A stretch of 26,997 bases of DNA, from positions 1-26,997 of the forward strand of contig NZ_JADYUF010000047.1 of NCBI RefSeq assembly GCF_021531655.1. The letters are read 5' to 3'. A model generated the notes under the pieces. That model did no database searches, was not told the DNA's origin, and saw nothing but the letters and a program-made list of their open reading frames with translations. The translations under genes were made by a program, and so were the position numbers. Of the stretch, positions 1-7,873 are shown in pieces; the stretch's first letter is position 1; every line of letters begins with the position of its first letter. This stretch comes from Leyella stercorea (lineage in GTDB: Bacteria > Bacteroidota > Bacteroidia > Bacteroidales > Bacteroidaceae).

Positions 1-80
1 AACATTGGTGCAAGATATAAGCGTATAAGAAAACGCCCAAGGGGTAAACCCTCACCGCAGCTCTACGCATACATCTGATA

Positions 81-136
81 TTTATTCGCTGCCACCGAAT
101 AAAAACACTGAATTTTATTTTGTGCCATCGAATAAA
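81..136. repeat. Duplicated dyad (candidate operator) upstream of the AAA ATPase
   Basis: Two copies of one element lie 33 bases apart. Copy 1 (81-103) is a perfect inverted repeat, TTTATTCG and CGAATAAA around a 7-base centre. Copy 2 (114-136) keeps the right arm CGAATAAA exactly but has a degenerate left arm, TTTATTTT. Both copies are followed by two more A residues and share TGCCA in the centre. Copy 2 covers the predicted -33 element of the ATPase promoter (119-122), so a bound protein would be expected to block transcription. The arrangement is seen directly; the operator role is inference. Confidence 0.55.
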
Positions 137-149
137 AATCATATCTTTG
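119..149 (+). promoter_or_regulatory. Bacteroidetes-type promoter of the AAA ATPase gene
   Basis: A TTTG at 119-122 and TATCTTTG at 142-149 are separated by 19 bases, matching the Bacteroidetes -33/-7 pattern. Transcription would start near 155, so the ATG at 151 would lie upstream of the transcript. This favours the in-frame ATG at 166 as the start of translation. Confidence 0.55.
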
Positions 150-165
150 TATGAAAAAGCAGAGT

Positions 166-1434
166 ATGGATAAAGAAATATTTAGAACGATAATATCTGA
201 GAATCAAGAATATATAGGAAGCATACCATTGGTGGAGCGTCCTCTTGACTTGGAAGAGTATGGCAACTATGTGTTTGTGGGTGTAAGACAGGCAGGAAAG
301 TCCTACTTGTTGTATCAGCGTGTGCAGCAATTATTGGCAGAAGGAAAGCTGTTGGAGGACATTGTTTATGTCAATTTCGACGACGAGCGTCTGCAAGGGA
401 TGGCAGCTACCGACTTAGACCTTATACTTCAGGCTTATCACAGCATGTATAGTGGTCAGCCGATATTCTTCTTCGACGAGATACAGAATGTGGATGGTTG
501 GGCTAACTTTGCTCGCCGTCTTGCCAACTTGAAGTATCGTGTTTATGTTACGGGAAGCAATGCCAAGATGCTGAGCCGTGACATAGAGACCGTTTTGGGA
601 GGCAGGTATCTTAGCGTGAATGTCTTTCCGTATAGCTTTAGTGAATATCTTACGGCTGTCGGTGTAAACATTGCAGGAGGATGGCAGTATGGCAGAAAGG
701 CTAATGAGTTGCAGCGTCATTTCAGAACTTACTTTGAATGGGGAGGTTTCCCGGAATTGGTCAACTTCCGTGAGAAACGCATCTGGCTCAACAGTTTGTA
801 CAACCGCATATTCTTCAACGACCTCATTGTACGCCATAAGATAAAGAATGAGGATGCGCTGCGTCTTTGTGTGCGTCGTTTGGCAGAAAGCGTGATGCAA
901 CCCTGCTCGTTGAACAGATTGAGCAATTGGGTTAAGTCGACTGGCGTTCCATGCAGTGCGTCAACCATTATGGAGTATGTGAGATATTTGCAGGAGTCTT
1001 GTCTGTTGATATCATTGGACAACTATGCATCTAAATTCACAGAAAAAGAAACGGTGAAGAAGCACTATTTTGTTGACAACGGATTGTTGCACCTCTTCAT
1101 CAACAACCCTGATACTCTATTACTGGAAAACCTATGTGCCATAACATTATATAAGAAGTATGGTAGTGGCATCTATTATTTCAACCGCAATATTGAAGTT
1201 GACTTCTATGTGCCAGACGAGGGTCTGGCTGTTCAGGCTAGTTATAGAATGAGTGACGAGTCAACATTGGAACGTGAGATAAAAGCCTTGGTAGCCATAA
1301 ACACTTTATATCCTCTGAAAAGGGCAATAATTGTAACATACGAAGACGAGGAAGTGATGGAGCGTGATGGGTTGAAAATAGAGATTGTGCCTGTTTGGAA
1401 ATGGGTGCTGAATGGTGAGAAACAATTAAAATAA
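166..1434 (+). CDS. AAA family ATPase with C-terminal DUF4143 domain
   Basis: The 422-residue protein (427 if the ATG at 151 is used) belongs to the AAA_14/DUF4143 ATPases that are common in Bacteroidales and some archaea. Counted from the ATG at 151, the Walker A is GVRQAGKS at residues 44-51, the Walker B is IFFFDE ending at D109-E110, and a sensor-like VTGSNAK follows. The C-terminal half (about 200-420) has the DUF4143 layout, including the YFVDNGLLHLF segment and the VDFYV segment that resembles the core of PD-(D/E)XK nuclease folds. Nothing is established about its substrate; the family has been discussed as DNA- or toxin-antitoxin-related, but this is unproven. I chose the start at 166 because the -7 box ends at 149. 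It stands alone behind its own promoter and a duplicated dyad. No upstream gene is visible. Confidence 0.85.
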   Translation: MDKEIFRTIISENQEYIGSIPLVERPLDLEEYGNYVFVGVRQAGKSYLLYQRVQQLLAEGKLLEDIVYVNFDDERLQGMAATDLDLILQAYHSMYSGQPIFFFDEIQNVDGWANFARRLANLKYRVYVTGSNAKMLSRDIETVLGGRYLSVNVFPYSFSEYLTAVGVNIAGGWQYGRKANELQRHFRTYFEWGGFPELVNFREKRIWLNSLYNRIFFNDLIVRHKIKNEDALRLCVRRLAESVMQPCSLNRLSNWVKSTGVPCSASTIMEYVRYLQESCLLISLDNYASKFTEKETVKKHYFVDNGLLHLFINNPDTLLLENLCAITLYKKYGSGIYYFNRNIEVDFYVPDEGLAVQASYRMSDESTLEREIKALVAINTLYPLKRAIIVTYEDEEVMERDGLKIEIVPVWKWVLNGEKQLK

Positions 1435-1465
1435 ACATATTTCATTGCACCGCCTAACTACCGCT

Positions 1466-1573
1466 CAAGTATATATAATATAAAAGCCCAAGTATATATA
1501 ATATAAATGCTCAAGTATATACAATATACATACCCAAGTATATACAATATACATACCCAAGTATATTGATATT
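1466..1573. repeat. 23-bp AT-rich tandem repeat, about 4.7 copies
   Basis: CAAGTATAT starts at 1466, 1489, 1512, 1535 and 1558, an exact 23-base period. The first two units carry AATATAAA and the next two carry CAATATACAT, so unit types are grouped as if by recent local duplication. The last unit decays after about 15 bases. There is no spacer variation and no associated gene. It sits between the ATPase gene and the candidate small RNA promoter, within the 476-base gene-free stretch 1435-1910. Confidence 0.85.
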
Positions 1574-1678
1574 ACTTTGTCGGGCATATTGTTTGGGCTG
1601 GTGTGGACGCTTAAATTGTGTTGTATGCTTGCTTTAAATCAATTAAAACGATGAAAAATGAATGTTTTTGATTAATTG

Positions 1679-1711
1679 TTTGCGCAAACAGCGAAAACTT
1701 CATACCTTTGC
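1679..1711 (+). promoter_or_regulatory. Strong Bacteroidetes-type promoter with no gene behind it
   Basis: TTTG at 1679-1682 and TACCTTTGC at 1703-1711 are separated by exactly 20 bases, one of the best consensus promoters in the window. The next plus-strand gene is more than 5 kb away, so the promoter must serve a short transcript ending at the terminator at 1870-1906. Confidence 0.75.
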
Positions 1712-1716
1712 ATCGT

Positions 1717-1906
1717 CAAAAGGTTAATAGATTGTTTAGGTTAGTAGTAATAGATTTAGGTTTTTAGTTATTAGGTTTAAGGTAAATTGAACGATTGTTT
1801 AACAGGTAACTATGAGGGCTCGTGAGAATCTTCATTAATTACGAAAATTTTTTTAGTTAAACATAATGCTGCGGCACAACTCGTTGAGAGCTGTGCCGCA
1901 TTTTTT
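1717..1906 (+). ncRNA. Candidate small RNA of about 190 nt
   Basis: A consensus promoter upstream and a hairpin with a T run downstream bound a segment of about 190 bases with no substantial ORF. The 5' half is rich in TTAGG-like words. TGTTTAAC at 1796-1803 can pair with GTTAAACA at 1856-1863, and this stem encloses an 8-codon reading frame, ATG at 1812 to TAA at 1838 (MRARENLH). It could be a regulatory RNA, a leader-peptide transcript, or the Bacteroidales 6S-type RNA; I cannot assign it to a family from sequence alone. The start is estimated from the -7 box. Confidence 0.5.
1870..1906 (+). terminator. Rho-independent terminator, probably bidirectional
   Basis: TGCGGCACA (1870-1878) pairs perfectly with TGTGCCGCA (1892-1900), with a smaller CTC/GAG pairing inside the loop, followed by six T on the plus strand. 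The barrel gene on the minus strand stops at 1911, so the same hairpin, preceded by A residues on the plus strand, could also end that operon. Confidence 0.8.
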
Positions 1907-1910
1907 ATGG

Positions 1911-4763
1911 CTATTTCTTCTTAGGTGTTTTCGTCAGTTTATACGCCACATGCATCATCATATAGTTTGGTATGGTGTTGCGCCATACTTCGGTGCGTCC
2001 TTGCGCATTCACCGTGTATGTGGTGTTGGACAGTTGGTGGAGGAGGTCGAAACCTTCGGCTGTCAGAGTGAGTCGTCCCTTGCAGAATGAGCGTGTGAGC
2101 GAGGCGTTCCATACGAGGTCGTCGGTGTTCATAGAGCTGTCGCCGTAGCCACGACGAGAGTATTGCTTTAGGTCGGTGGCAAGCTGAATGCCGAGCGGCA
2201 ACTTATAGGAAAGCGTCATGCCGTAGTTGTAGTCGTAGGCGTTGAGCGTCTGGAAGTTGTCGCGGTTGCTTGTAGAGTTGCGCCATTGTGCATCGGCAAC
2301 GAGAGCCAGGCTCAAGTCGCCCTTTTGGAACGACAGCTTCAGATAGTCGCGAAGTGTTGAAGTGTAGACACGACTTAATACGGAGGCTGCGTTGTTGATG
2401 TCGACATCGTAGGCTATGTCGAAGTCGGTACTCTTGGTGTAGTCGAGCGAGAGGCGGGTCTCTATGCCAAACAGTCCCTTCTTGTCGAGTTTGCCCGAAT
2501 AGACAATATAGGGATTGAGGGTCCAGTTGCCCGAATGCACGTTGTCGCTCATATAGGCGTAAGCACCTGTTTGCGTATTATAGGTAGTGCGTGTGCCTAT
2601 CATGTCGGTATATACCGAGCCGTTGAGCGCAATTGACAGAATACTCTTGTTCTTGAAGATAAAGCTAACATAACTATTAATGTTATGCGTTACGGATGTC
2701 TTCAGATTAGGGTTGTTGACGCGGCGTGCAAGCGGATTGATGTCGTTATCGATAGGCATAAGCGACTCCATGCCGGGTTGGCTACTGCTAAGGCTATAGC
2801 TGACACTTACTTCAAACTTATCGTTCCACTTGTTGAAAAACAGCGAAGGTTCCACAAGCCACTTGCGGCGAACAGCCGTTGTGTCGACCGAGGCACAGCG
2901 GTAGTTGATGCGCTCGCGCACAAGACGGTAGGGCAGACTCAACGAGAAGTAAGTGTTGTTATGGTTGTACCGCAGAGTAGGCTCACCTTTATACTGACGT
3001 GTCAGCAAGCGGTAAGTCTTGCTATTCGGCATGTCGAGAGCAAGGAGCAGGGAGTCGCGGGTTGATGGCAAGCGGTCGAGCTGCTGCTGGTCGAAACGGT
3101 TGTATAAGCCGCCAAGCCGCTCAAGACGATAGTTTAGCAGGTTGGTAGAAATCATGTTCTGGTTATATTTATGGCTCAAACTTACCGTCCAATTGTTCAG
3201 CATAATACCATATTCTACGACTGCACCATAGTTGTAGGAATTGTTGTGGCTGTCGGCATAGACACGTCGCAGGTCGTTCTTGTTCTCGCGCAGATACTCG
3301 TTGTTAGAAAGGCTGAAACTATCCTGAGGCTTGTTGGATGTGTAGCTGCCGTTCAGATTGAAGCCGAGCCTGTCGCCCCAGGGCAGGACAAATCCAAACA
3401 TAAGGTTCTCGTTGACTGATGTTGTGCGAAACTTTGTAAGGCTTATTGTCTGCGAGCGGTTGGTGGGGGTATCTGCTGTCATATTGCCTTCCGAATCGAA
3501 TGTGGCACGCTCAGAAGAGGAATTGTTGGTGCCGTCGCCATAGTTGAACGATGTTGACGACTCTAGATAAAACGTACTCTCATCGGTGTAAGTTATCTTG
3601 TTGTTGGCATTCAGGCGAAACTCCTTCTGCACGGAGGTTGAGCTGGAACGGTTGAAGATGTTGCCTGCCGAGGCAAACTGTTCGCTTGAAGAGCGTGTGA
3701 TGTCGGTAACATCGTTCCATGAAGCTATGGCATCGAATTGCTCGCGCAAGCTGCCCGACTTATTTTGTGTGCTAAGACTCGTGCCCACCTGCTTGGTGAT
3801 AGTCTGACCTTGCGGACTGTTCGACGGACTCCAGTCGCCTTCTCTTCCCGGACGGCGGTTCTCATTGACGTTGTTCACATTGCCAAAGACGGAGAAACGG
3901 GTGTGGTCGTCGTAGTAAAGTCCGAAGAGACGCGCCATGTAGCGTTGGCGTGTGCCTCCTGCCACTTCGGCATTCGATATGTATCCACGGTTGTACTCAC
4001 GCTTCAGCTCCACATCCATCACGTAGTCTTTCTTCTCAACCTCTGTGCCGACAAGCCGGCTCTTCTCGGTTGAGTTATGATAAACCTTAAGGTCTTGCAC
4101 AGTATAGTGAGGCAGATTGTCGAGCATAATCTTGTTGTTGCCCTTGAAGAAGTCTTTGCCGTTGAGTGTGAGGTAGTCAATCTTTTTGCCATTCACATAG
4201 ATGTCGCCATTGCTCTTGATCTCGGCTCCAGGCAACTGGCGCACAAGGGCGTCGAGCATAGAGCCGTCGGGCACGTTGAAGGCACTGGCATTATACACGA
4301 GTGTGTCGCCACGATAGGTGAACTTAACCTTGGTGCCCGTAACCACCACTCCGTCCAAGTCCACCTCTTTATATATGTCGCTTTGGGCGAGTTTCTTCAG
4401 GTTAAGGTCGGGCATCTTGAAGCCGCGGTTGCGTGCCACGCGCTTAATCTCGTAGTCTTGACAGTTGGAAGCATAGCCCTCACACTCTGCCTTTACGATG
4501 TATTTTTCGGGCTTAGCCTCCACCTCAAAGCGCGCATAATAGTCGTTCTGCCTTCCTCTACAGATGGTTGTGTCTACAATCGTGCTGTCACGTCGCATCA
4601 AGGTTACGCGAGCCTTGAGCCTCACACCCGTAAACGAGTCCTTGACAATCTGTCCCAGCATTACAGTACGCTTGGGCTTGTCGGTCTTGGCGTTTTGTGC
4701 CGCTCCTCCTATTACGTTGAATAGGAGGAGAAGCAATAACGGTAAAAGATACTTTGTTTTCAT
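1911..4763 (-). CDS. Outer-membrane beta-barrel protein, TonB-receptor-like
   Basis: This 950-residue protein has a signal peptide (residues 1 to about 22, with a leucine run and an AAQ cleavage site). A carboxypeptidase-regulatory-like beta-sandwich spans about 32-110, a plug-like region about 138-225 (VVVTGTKVKF, then GDIYVNGKKI and LNGKDFFKGNN), and a long beta-barrel of the outer-membrane-protein family 3 type runs to the C terminus. I see no clear TonB box, and there is no SusD partner, so a classical glycan import role is not supported. The C terminus ends in TKTPKKK instead of the usual aromatic residue. It is the last gene of the padR-pspC unit, 26 bases after pspC, which suggests co-expression in an envelope-stress setting. 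The substrate is unknown. Confidence 0.85.
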   Translation of the reverse strand: MKTKYLLPLLLLLLFNVIGGAAQNAKTDKPKRTVMLGQIVKDSFTGVRLKARVTLMRRDSTIVDTTICRGRQNDYYARFEVEAKPEKYIVKAECEGYASNCQDYEIKRVARNRGFKMPDLNLKKLAQSDIYKEVDLDGVVVTGTKVKFTYRGDTLVYNASAFNVPDGSMLDALVRQLPGAEIKSNGDIYVNGKKIDYLTLNGKDFFKGNNKIMLDNLPHYTVQDLKVYHNSTEKSRLVGTEVEKKDYVMDVELKREYNRGYISNAEVAGGTRQRYMARLFGLYYDDHTRFSVFGNVNNVNENRRPGREGDWSPSNSPQGQTITKQVGTSLSTQNKSGSLREQFDAIASWNDVTDITRSSSEQFASAGNIFNRSSSTSVQKEFRLNANNKITYTDESTFYLESSTSFNYGDGTNNSSSERATFDSEGNMTADTPTNRSQTISLTKFRTTSVNENLMFGFVLPWGDRLGFNLNGSYTSNKPQDSFSLSNNEYLRENKNDLRRVYADSHNNSYNYGAVVEYGIMLNNWTVSLSHKYNQNMISTNLLNYRLERLGGLYNRFDQQQLDRLPSTRDSLLLALDMPNSKTYRLLTRQYKGEPTLRYNHNNTYFSLSLPYRLVRERINYRCASVDTTAVRRKWLVEPSLFFNKWNDKFEVSVSYSLSSSQPGMESLMPIDNDINPLARRVNNPNLKTSVTHNINSYVSFIFKNKSILSIALNGSVYTDMIGTRTTYNTQTGAYAYMSDNVHSGNWTLNPYIVYSGKLDKKGLFGIETRLSLDYTKSTDFDIAYDVDINNAASVLSRVYTSTLRDYLKLSFQKGDLSLALVADAQWRNSTSNRDNFQTLNAYDYNYGMTLSYKLPLGIQLATDLKQYSRRGYGDSSMNTDDLVWNASLTRSFCKGRLTLTAEGFDLLHQLSNTTYTVNAQGRTEVWRNTIPNYMMMHVAYKLTKTPKKK

Positions 4764-4789
4764 AAGTAAGAAAGATTATTTGGATGTTT

Positions 4790-6595
4790 CTACTGTTTCC
4801 TTAAACCCTCGTGCACCATCTTCACAAATCCTCCATTGGTCAAAATGTCCTTGACATCGTGCTGGCCTATGCGCAGACGATACTCTATGATTCCGCCTTT
4901 GTGATGGAATGGAGCGGTAGAGAGATAACGCCAGGCGTCATTATGCAGAACATTGTCCACCCATGTGGTACTGTCGTTTTGCTGGCACAATAATGGTATC
5001 TTGCGGCTTTCCTCCCACAACAATCCTTTGAGCGGAATGTTTGAGGCTGAGCCATAGCCGTCGAGACGCAATATAGAGAGACACTTGCCCTCGTTCCACA
5101 CGCTAAGCGTAGCATCAACAACCGAACAGCTCGAAAGACACTCAAGCACATAGTCGCCCTCTTCCTTAGCCTCCTTGCGGCTCATGGCAAACTCTATAGG
5201 CTGGTTGCTCTTGTCTGCCCTGATGCGTATAGGATTCTTTTCCATGCACAAAGGGTCTTCGTCCGACCAACCATAGATAGTCTCGCCGAAGTTCTTGGCT
5301 ACTTCTATGTTCCAGCCATTCTGCGAAGTCAATTCCCAGTTGTTGCGGTCCATATAGATGCCATTGTGCGTATTTTCCAATCTATCGTATTCTCTGTTTT
5401 GCTTCTGCATCTGTATGCCCATCATTACAAACATAATGAAGCCTAACGTCATCGCCACAATCCAAATACCGGTAAGCATAGCTATAATGCCTGTCCGCAT
5501 TGGCTTGGGTTCCGACTTAAAGGAACGGACGACAAGGAGCAACGGCAACAGAGCTACGATGAAACCACACAGAGCCGACACTATCATATAGACTTCCAGG
5601 TAAGGCAAAGATGCCAAAACACTCAGGGTAATCTCGTCGTTGGTGAAAAGTCGTACAAACGGATCGCCTATCACGGAATATGCTATAGAGAAGAGGAGAT
5701 AAGCAAGGGCAAAGGCTGTCATTACAGAGAAGAAGCTAAGCGCAGCTATCTTTATGCAGAACTTCAGAATCTCGGCTATTCTTGACAATACATTGCCCCC
5801 TTTGACACGCTTTGTGCTTGGCTTTACCTGCTCCTCAGCCTCGGCAATGATAGCCTTGCTTATCGACTCGGGCGTAACCTCCTTGCCCGTCATGCAGAGT
5901 CGCTCCTCGGTTGTTCGTGCTACTGGAGCCACAAGCCACAGAGCTATATATATAATTATAGGTATGGTGAAAAGCAGACCGAATAAAGGACGGAGGAAAA
6001 AATAACGCAATGTCTGGTTGAGGGCAAATGCCGCCATAAGAAAGAGTACTATGCCTACTCGCCATACCACTATGTCGCCTCCACCACAATAATGACACAA
6101 TCCGGAGATAACACCTCCGCCTATCTTGTCCTTACCGTCGCGATAGAAACGATGGGTGCTCACGTGATGCAGCACACGGTCAATCCATTTGCCGCCAACA
6201 GTTTCTTTTGCAGTTGTGTTGCTGTCGGTATTGTAGGAAGAGTGGGAATCGTTATCGCTCTGACCGTTGCTATCGTTGACTGCTTCTGCATTAGAAGCCT
6301 CTTCTGTAGTAGGATCGGCAGTCTCCCCTTCCACGCTGTCCATTTCATCGGGATTGCCAATGCTGCTGATAATCTGCTTCACGGCATTGATATCAATTGC
6401 AGTCATACCACTTTCCTTCAAGTTCCACAGATGTTCTGCCACACGATGCTCTATGTCGTCGAATATCTCGTCGCCACCATCGCACTTGGCAAAATAGCTG
6501 CGCATGTTGTCAAGATAGTTCTCAAGAAGTGTGCAAGCGTCCTCGTCGATGGCGTAGAGTGTACCGAAGAGGTTTATGTTGATGTTCTTCTTCAT
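4790..6595 (-). CDS. PspC domain membrane protein
   Basis: This 601-residue protein has a soluble N-terminal region (1-90) with acidic HxxE-type helices typical of Bacteroidetes PspC proteins. A low-complexity Ser/Asn/Asp linker follows (about 92-130), then a PspC domain (about 150-228) with DKIGGGVISGLCHYCGG followed by two hydrophobic segments. Further membrane segments lie near 282-310, 335-360 and 371-400, and the C-terminal part from about 410 is predicted to be extracytoplasmic. PspC proteins in other bacteria sense envelope stress; here the pairing with a PadR repressor is a recurrent Bacteroidetes arrangement. padR ends 21 bases upstream and the barrel gene starts 26 bases downstream, so the three are probably one transcript. 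A second Met near the start is not available, so the start is firm. Confidence 0.88.
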   Translation of the reverse strand: MKKNININLFGTLYAIDEDACTLLENYLDNMRSYFAKCDGGDEIFDDIEHRVAEHLWNLKESGMTAIDINAVKQIISSIGNPDEMDSVEGETADPTTEEASNAEAVNDSNGQSDNDSHSSYNTDSNTTAKETVGGKWIDRVLHHVSTHRFYRDGKDKIGGGVISGLCHYCGGGDIVVWRVGIVLFLMAAFALNQTLRYFFLRPLFGLLFTIPIIIYIALWLVAPVARTTEERLCMTGKEVTPESISKAIIAEAEEQVKPSTKRVKGGNVLSRIAEILKFCIKIAALSFFSVMTAFALAYLLFSIAYSVIGDPFVRLFTNDEITLSVLASLPYLEVYMIVSALCGFIVALLPLLLVVRSFKSEPKPMRTGIIAMLTGIWIVAMTLGFIMFVMMGIQMQKQNREYDRLENTHNGIYMDRNNWELTSQNGWNIEVAKNFGETIYGWSDEDPLCMEKNPIRIRADKSNQPIEFAMSRKEAKEEGDYVLECLSSCSVVDATLSVWNEGKCLSILRLDGYGSASNIPLKGLLWEESRKIPLLCQQNDSTTWVDNVLHNDAWRYLSTAPFHHKGGIIEYRLRIGQHDVKDILTNGGFVKMVHEGLRKQ

Positions 6596-6616
6596 AATTA
6601 AATTCAGATTTCAGGG

Positions 6617-6955
6617 TTATTCATTCGGTTTTATGTTCTTTAATACGGTTACGGTGTGGGCTATCTCTTGCCACGCCTTGTCGAGTTCGCTAAGCGTAGC
6701 CTCACCATCGGGTGTAAGAGAATAGTATTTGCGTGGAGGGCCTTGTGTAGACTCCTGCCACTCATAGCCAAGCAAGCCGTCCTTCTTAAGACGTGTCAGA
6801 AGCGGATAGAGCGTACCTTCAACCACTATCAGTTCAGCCTCCTTCAAGTTTGCTATGATATCGCTGGCATAGGCTGCACGATGGCGCAACAACAGCATTA
6901 TGCAATACTCAAGCATTCCCTTACGCATCTGCGATTTAGCGTTGTCTATATTCAT
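6617..6955 (-). CDS. PadR family transcriptional regulator
   Basis: This 112-residue protein has the compact PadR winged helix. It contains the helix segment KGMLEYCIMLLL, the recognition region VVEGTLYPLLTRLKKDGLL, and the wing GPPRKYYSLTPDGEATL. A short C-terminal helix (about 95-108) would mediate dimerisation. It heads the minus-strand unit with pspC and the barrel gene. A perfect dyad over its predicted -33 element makes autorepression likely. The ligand or signal that releases PadR is not visible. Confidence 0.92.
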   Translation of the reverse strand: MNIDNAKSQMRKGMLEYCIMLLLRHRAAYASDIIANLKEAELIVVEGTLYPLLTRLKKDGLLGYEWQESTQGPPRKYYSLTPDGEATLSELDKAWQEIAHTVTVLKNIKPNE

Positions 6956-6994
6956 TGCTTTAGGTTTTAAATGCGTTAGTATATGTTTTCGATT

Positions 6995-7026
6995 GCAAAT
7001 GTATGCATAATCTAAGTACTATGCAA
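6995..7026 (-). promoter_or_regulatory. Promoter of the padR-pspC-barrel unit
   Basis: On the minus strand, TTG (7026-7024) and TACATTTGC (7003-6995) are separated by 20 bases, matching the Bacteroidetes -33/-7 pattern. The leader to the padR start would be about 35 bases. The -33 element falls in the centre of the dyad 7015-7037. Confidence 0.6.
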
Positions 7027-7037
7027 TACATAGTACT
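7015..7037. promoter_or_regulatory. Perfect 9-bp dyad, candidate PadR operator
   Basis: AGTACTATG (7015-7023) and CATAGTACT (7029-7037) are perfect inverted repeats around CAATA. The spacer contains the minus-strand TTG of the padR promoter. The size and symmetry fit a PadR dimer site; binding is inference. Confidence 0.6.
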
Positions 7038-7138
7038 GTAAAATATCGATATTAAGTATATATTTAACCTTTGTTTGCAATGCTACTCTCAACAAAAGAA
7101 TTTAATTTGAGCATTGTCAGAAAATCATTTGACTTTTG

Positions 7139-7168
7139 TTGATTGTCGGCGTTTTTGTTGTATCTTTG
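7139..7168 (+). promoter_or_regulatory. Promoter of nth-comEC
   Basis: TTG at 7139-7141 and TATCTTTG at 7161-7168 are 19 bases apart, in the Bacteroidetes pattern. The leader to the nth ATG would be about 25-30 bases. Confidence 0.55.
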
Positions 7169-7201
7169 TCATTAGTATAAAATAAAACAAACTATTAGGT
7201 T

Positions 7202-7852
7202 ATGACGAAGAAGGAACTATATACGCGTGTACTCTCTTATTTTCGCGAACTTCATCCCGAAGTAACTACCGAGCTTGAGTTTGGCTCGGTGTTTCAGTTG
7301 CTTGTGGCTGTTGTGTTAAGTGCCCAATGTACAGACAAGCGTGTCAATCAGGTTACGCCCGAATTGTTTGCGCATTATCCTAATGCACAGGCTATGGCTG
7401 AGGCTGATGAGTCTGAAATTTATGAATATGTAAAGAGCGTGAGCTATCCAAATGCCAAGGCTCGCCACCTTGTTGAACTCTCGCGTATGCTTGTTGATGA
7501 ATATGGTGGCGAGGTACCTAACGACTTTGATGCATTGCTGCGTCTGCCGGGTGTAGGTCGTAAGACTGCCAATGTTATGCAGGCTGTAGCATTCGGTCAG
7601 TCGGCAATGCCAGTTGATACGCATGTGTATAGGGTAAGTCATCGTTTGGGACTGGTGCCGAGTACTGCCGATACTCCGCTGAAGGTAGAGAAGATGCTGG
7701 TAAAGCATATTCCTGCCGAAGACTTGGCACGTGCTCATCATTGGCTGTTGCTGCACGGACGCTATGTGTGCACATCGCGCAAGCCACATTGCGACAAATG
7801 CGAACTGAGCAATATCTGCCCTAAAAAGATTGAGAACTCGAAACTACAATAG
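7202..7852 (+). CDS. nth: Endonuclease III (DNA glycosylase/AP lyase)
   Basis: This 216-residue enzyme removes oxidised pyrimidines and nicks the abasic site in base-excision repair. The helix-hairpin-helix LPGVGRKTANV holds the catalytic lysine K121, followed by the aspartate D139 in MPVDTHVYRV. The C-terminal 4Fe-4S loop is complete: C190-x6-C197-x2-C200-x5-C206. Length and residue positions track the E. coli enzyme within a few residues. It has its own promoter and is followed 21 bases later by comEC, so the two are probably co-transcribed. Confidence 0.97.
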   Translation: MTKKELYTRVLSYFRELHPEVTTELEFGSVFQLLVAVVLSAQCTDKRVNQVTPELFAHYPNAQAMAEADESEIYEYVKSVSYPNAKARHLVELSRMLVDEYGGEVPNDFDALLRLPGVGRKTANVMQAVAFGQSAMPVDTHVYRVSHRLGLVPSTADTPLKVEKMLVKHIPAEDLARAHHWLLLHGRYVCTSRKPHCDKCELSNICPKKIENSKLQ

Positions 7853-7873
7853 TCCTAATACACTACCTGACCT

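Noticed and set aside
1..80. End of an upstream gene or repeat (AGGG/CCCT hairpin at 40-52)
   Set aside because: The stem is only four base pairs and no reading frame or recognisable element can be supported.
1466..1573. Possible iteron-type replication origin
   Set aside because: Period and AT content would allow it, but there is no rep gene, no DnaA-box cluster and the surroundings are chromosomal.
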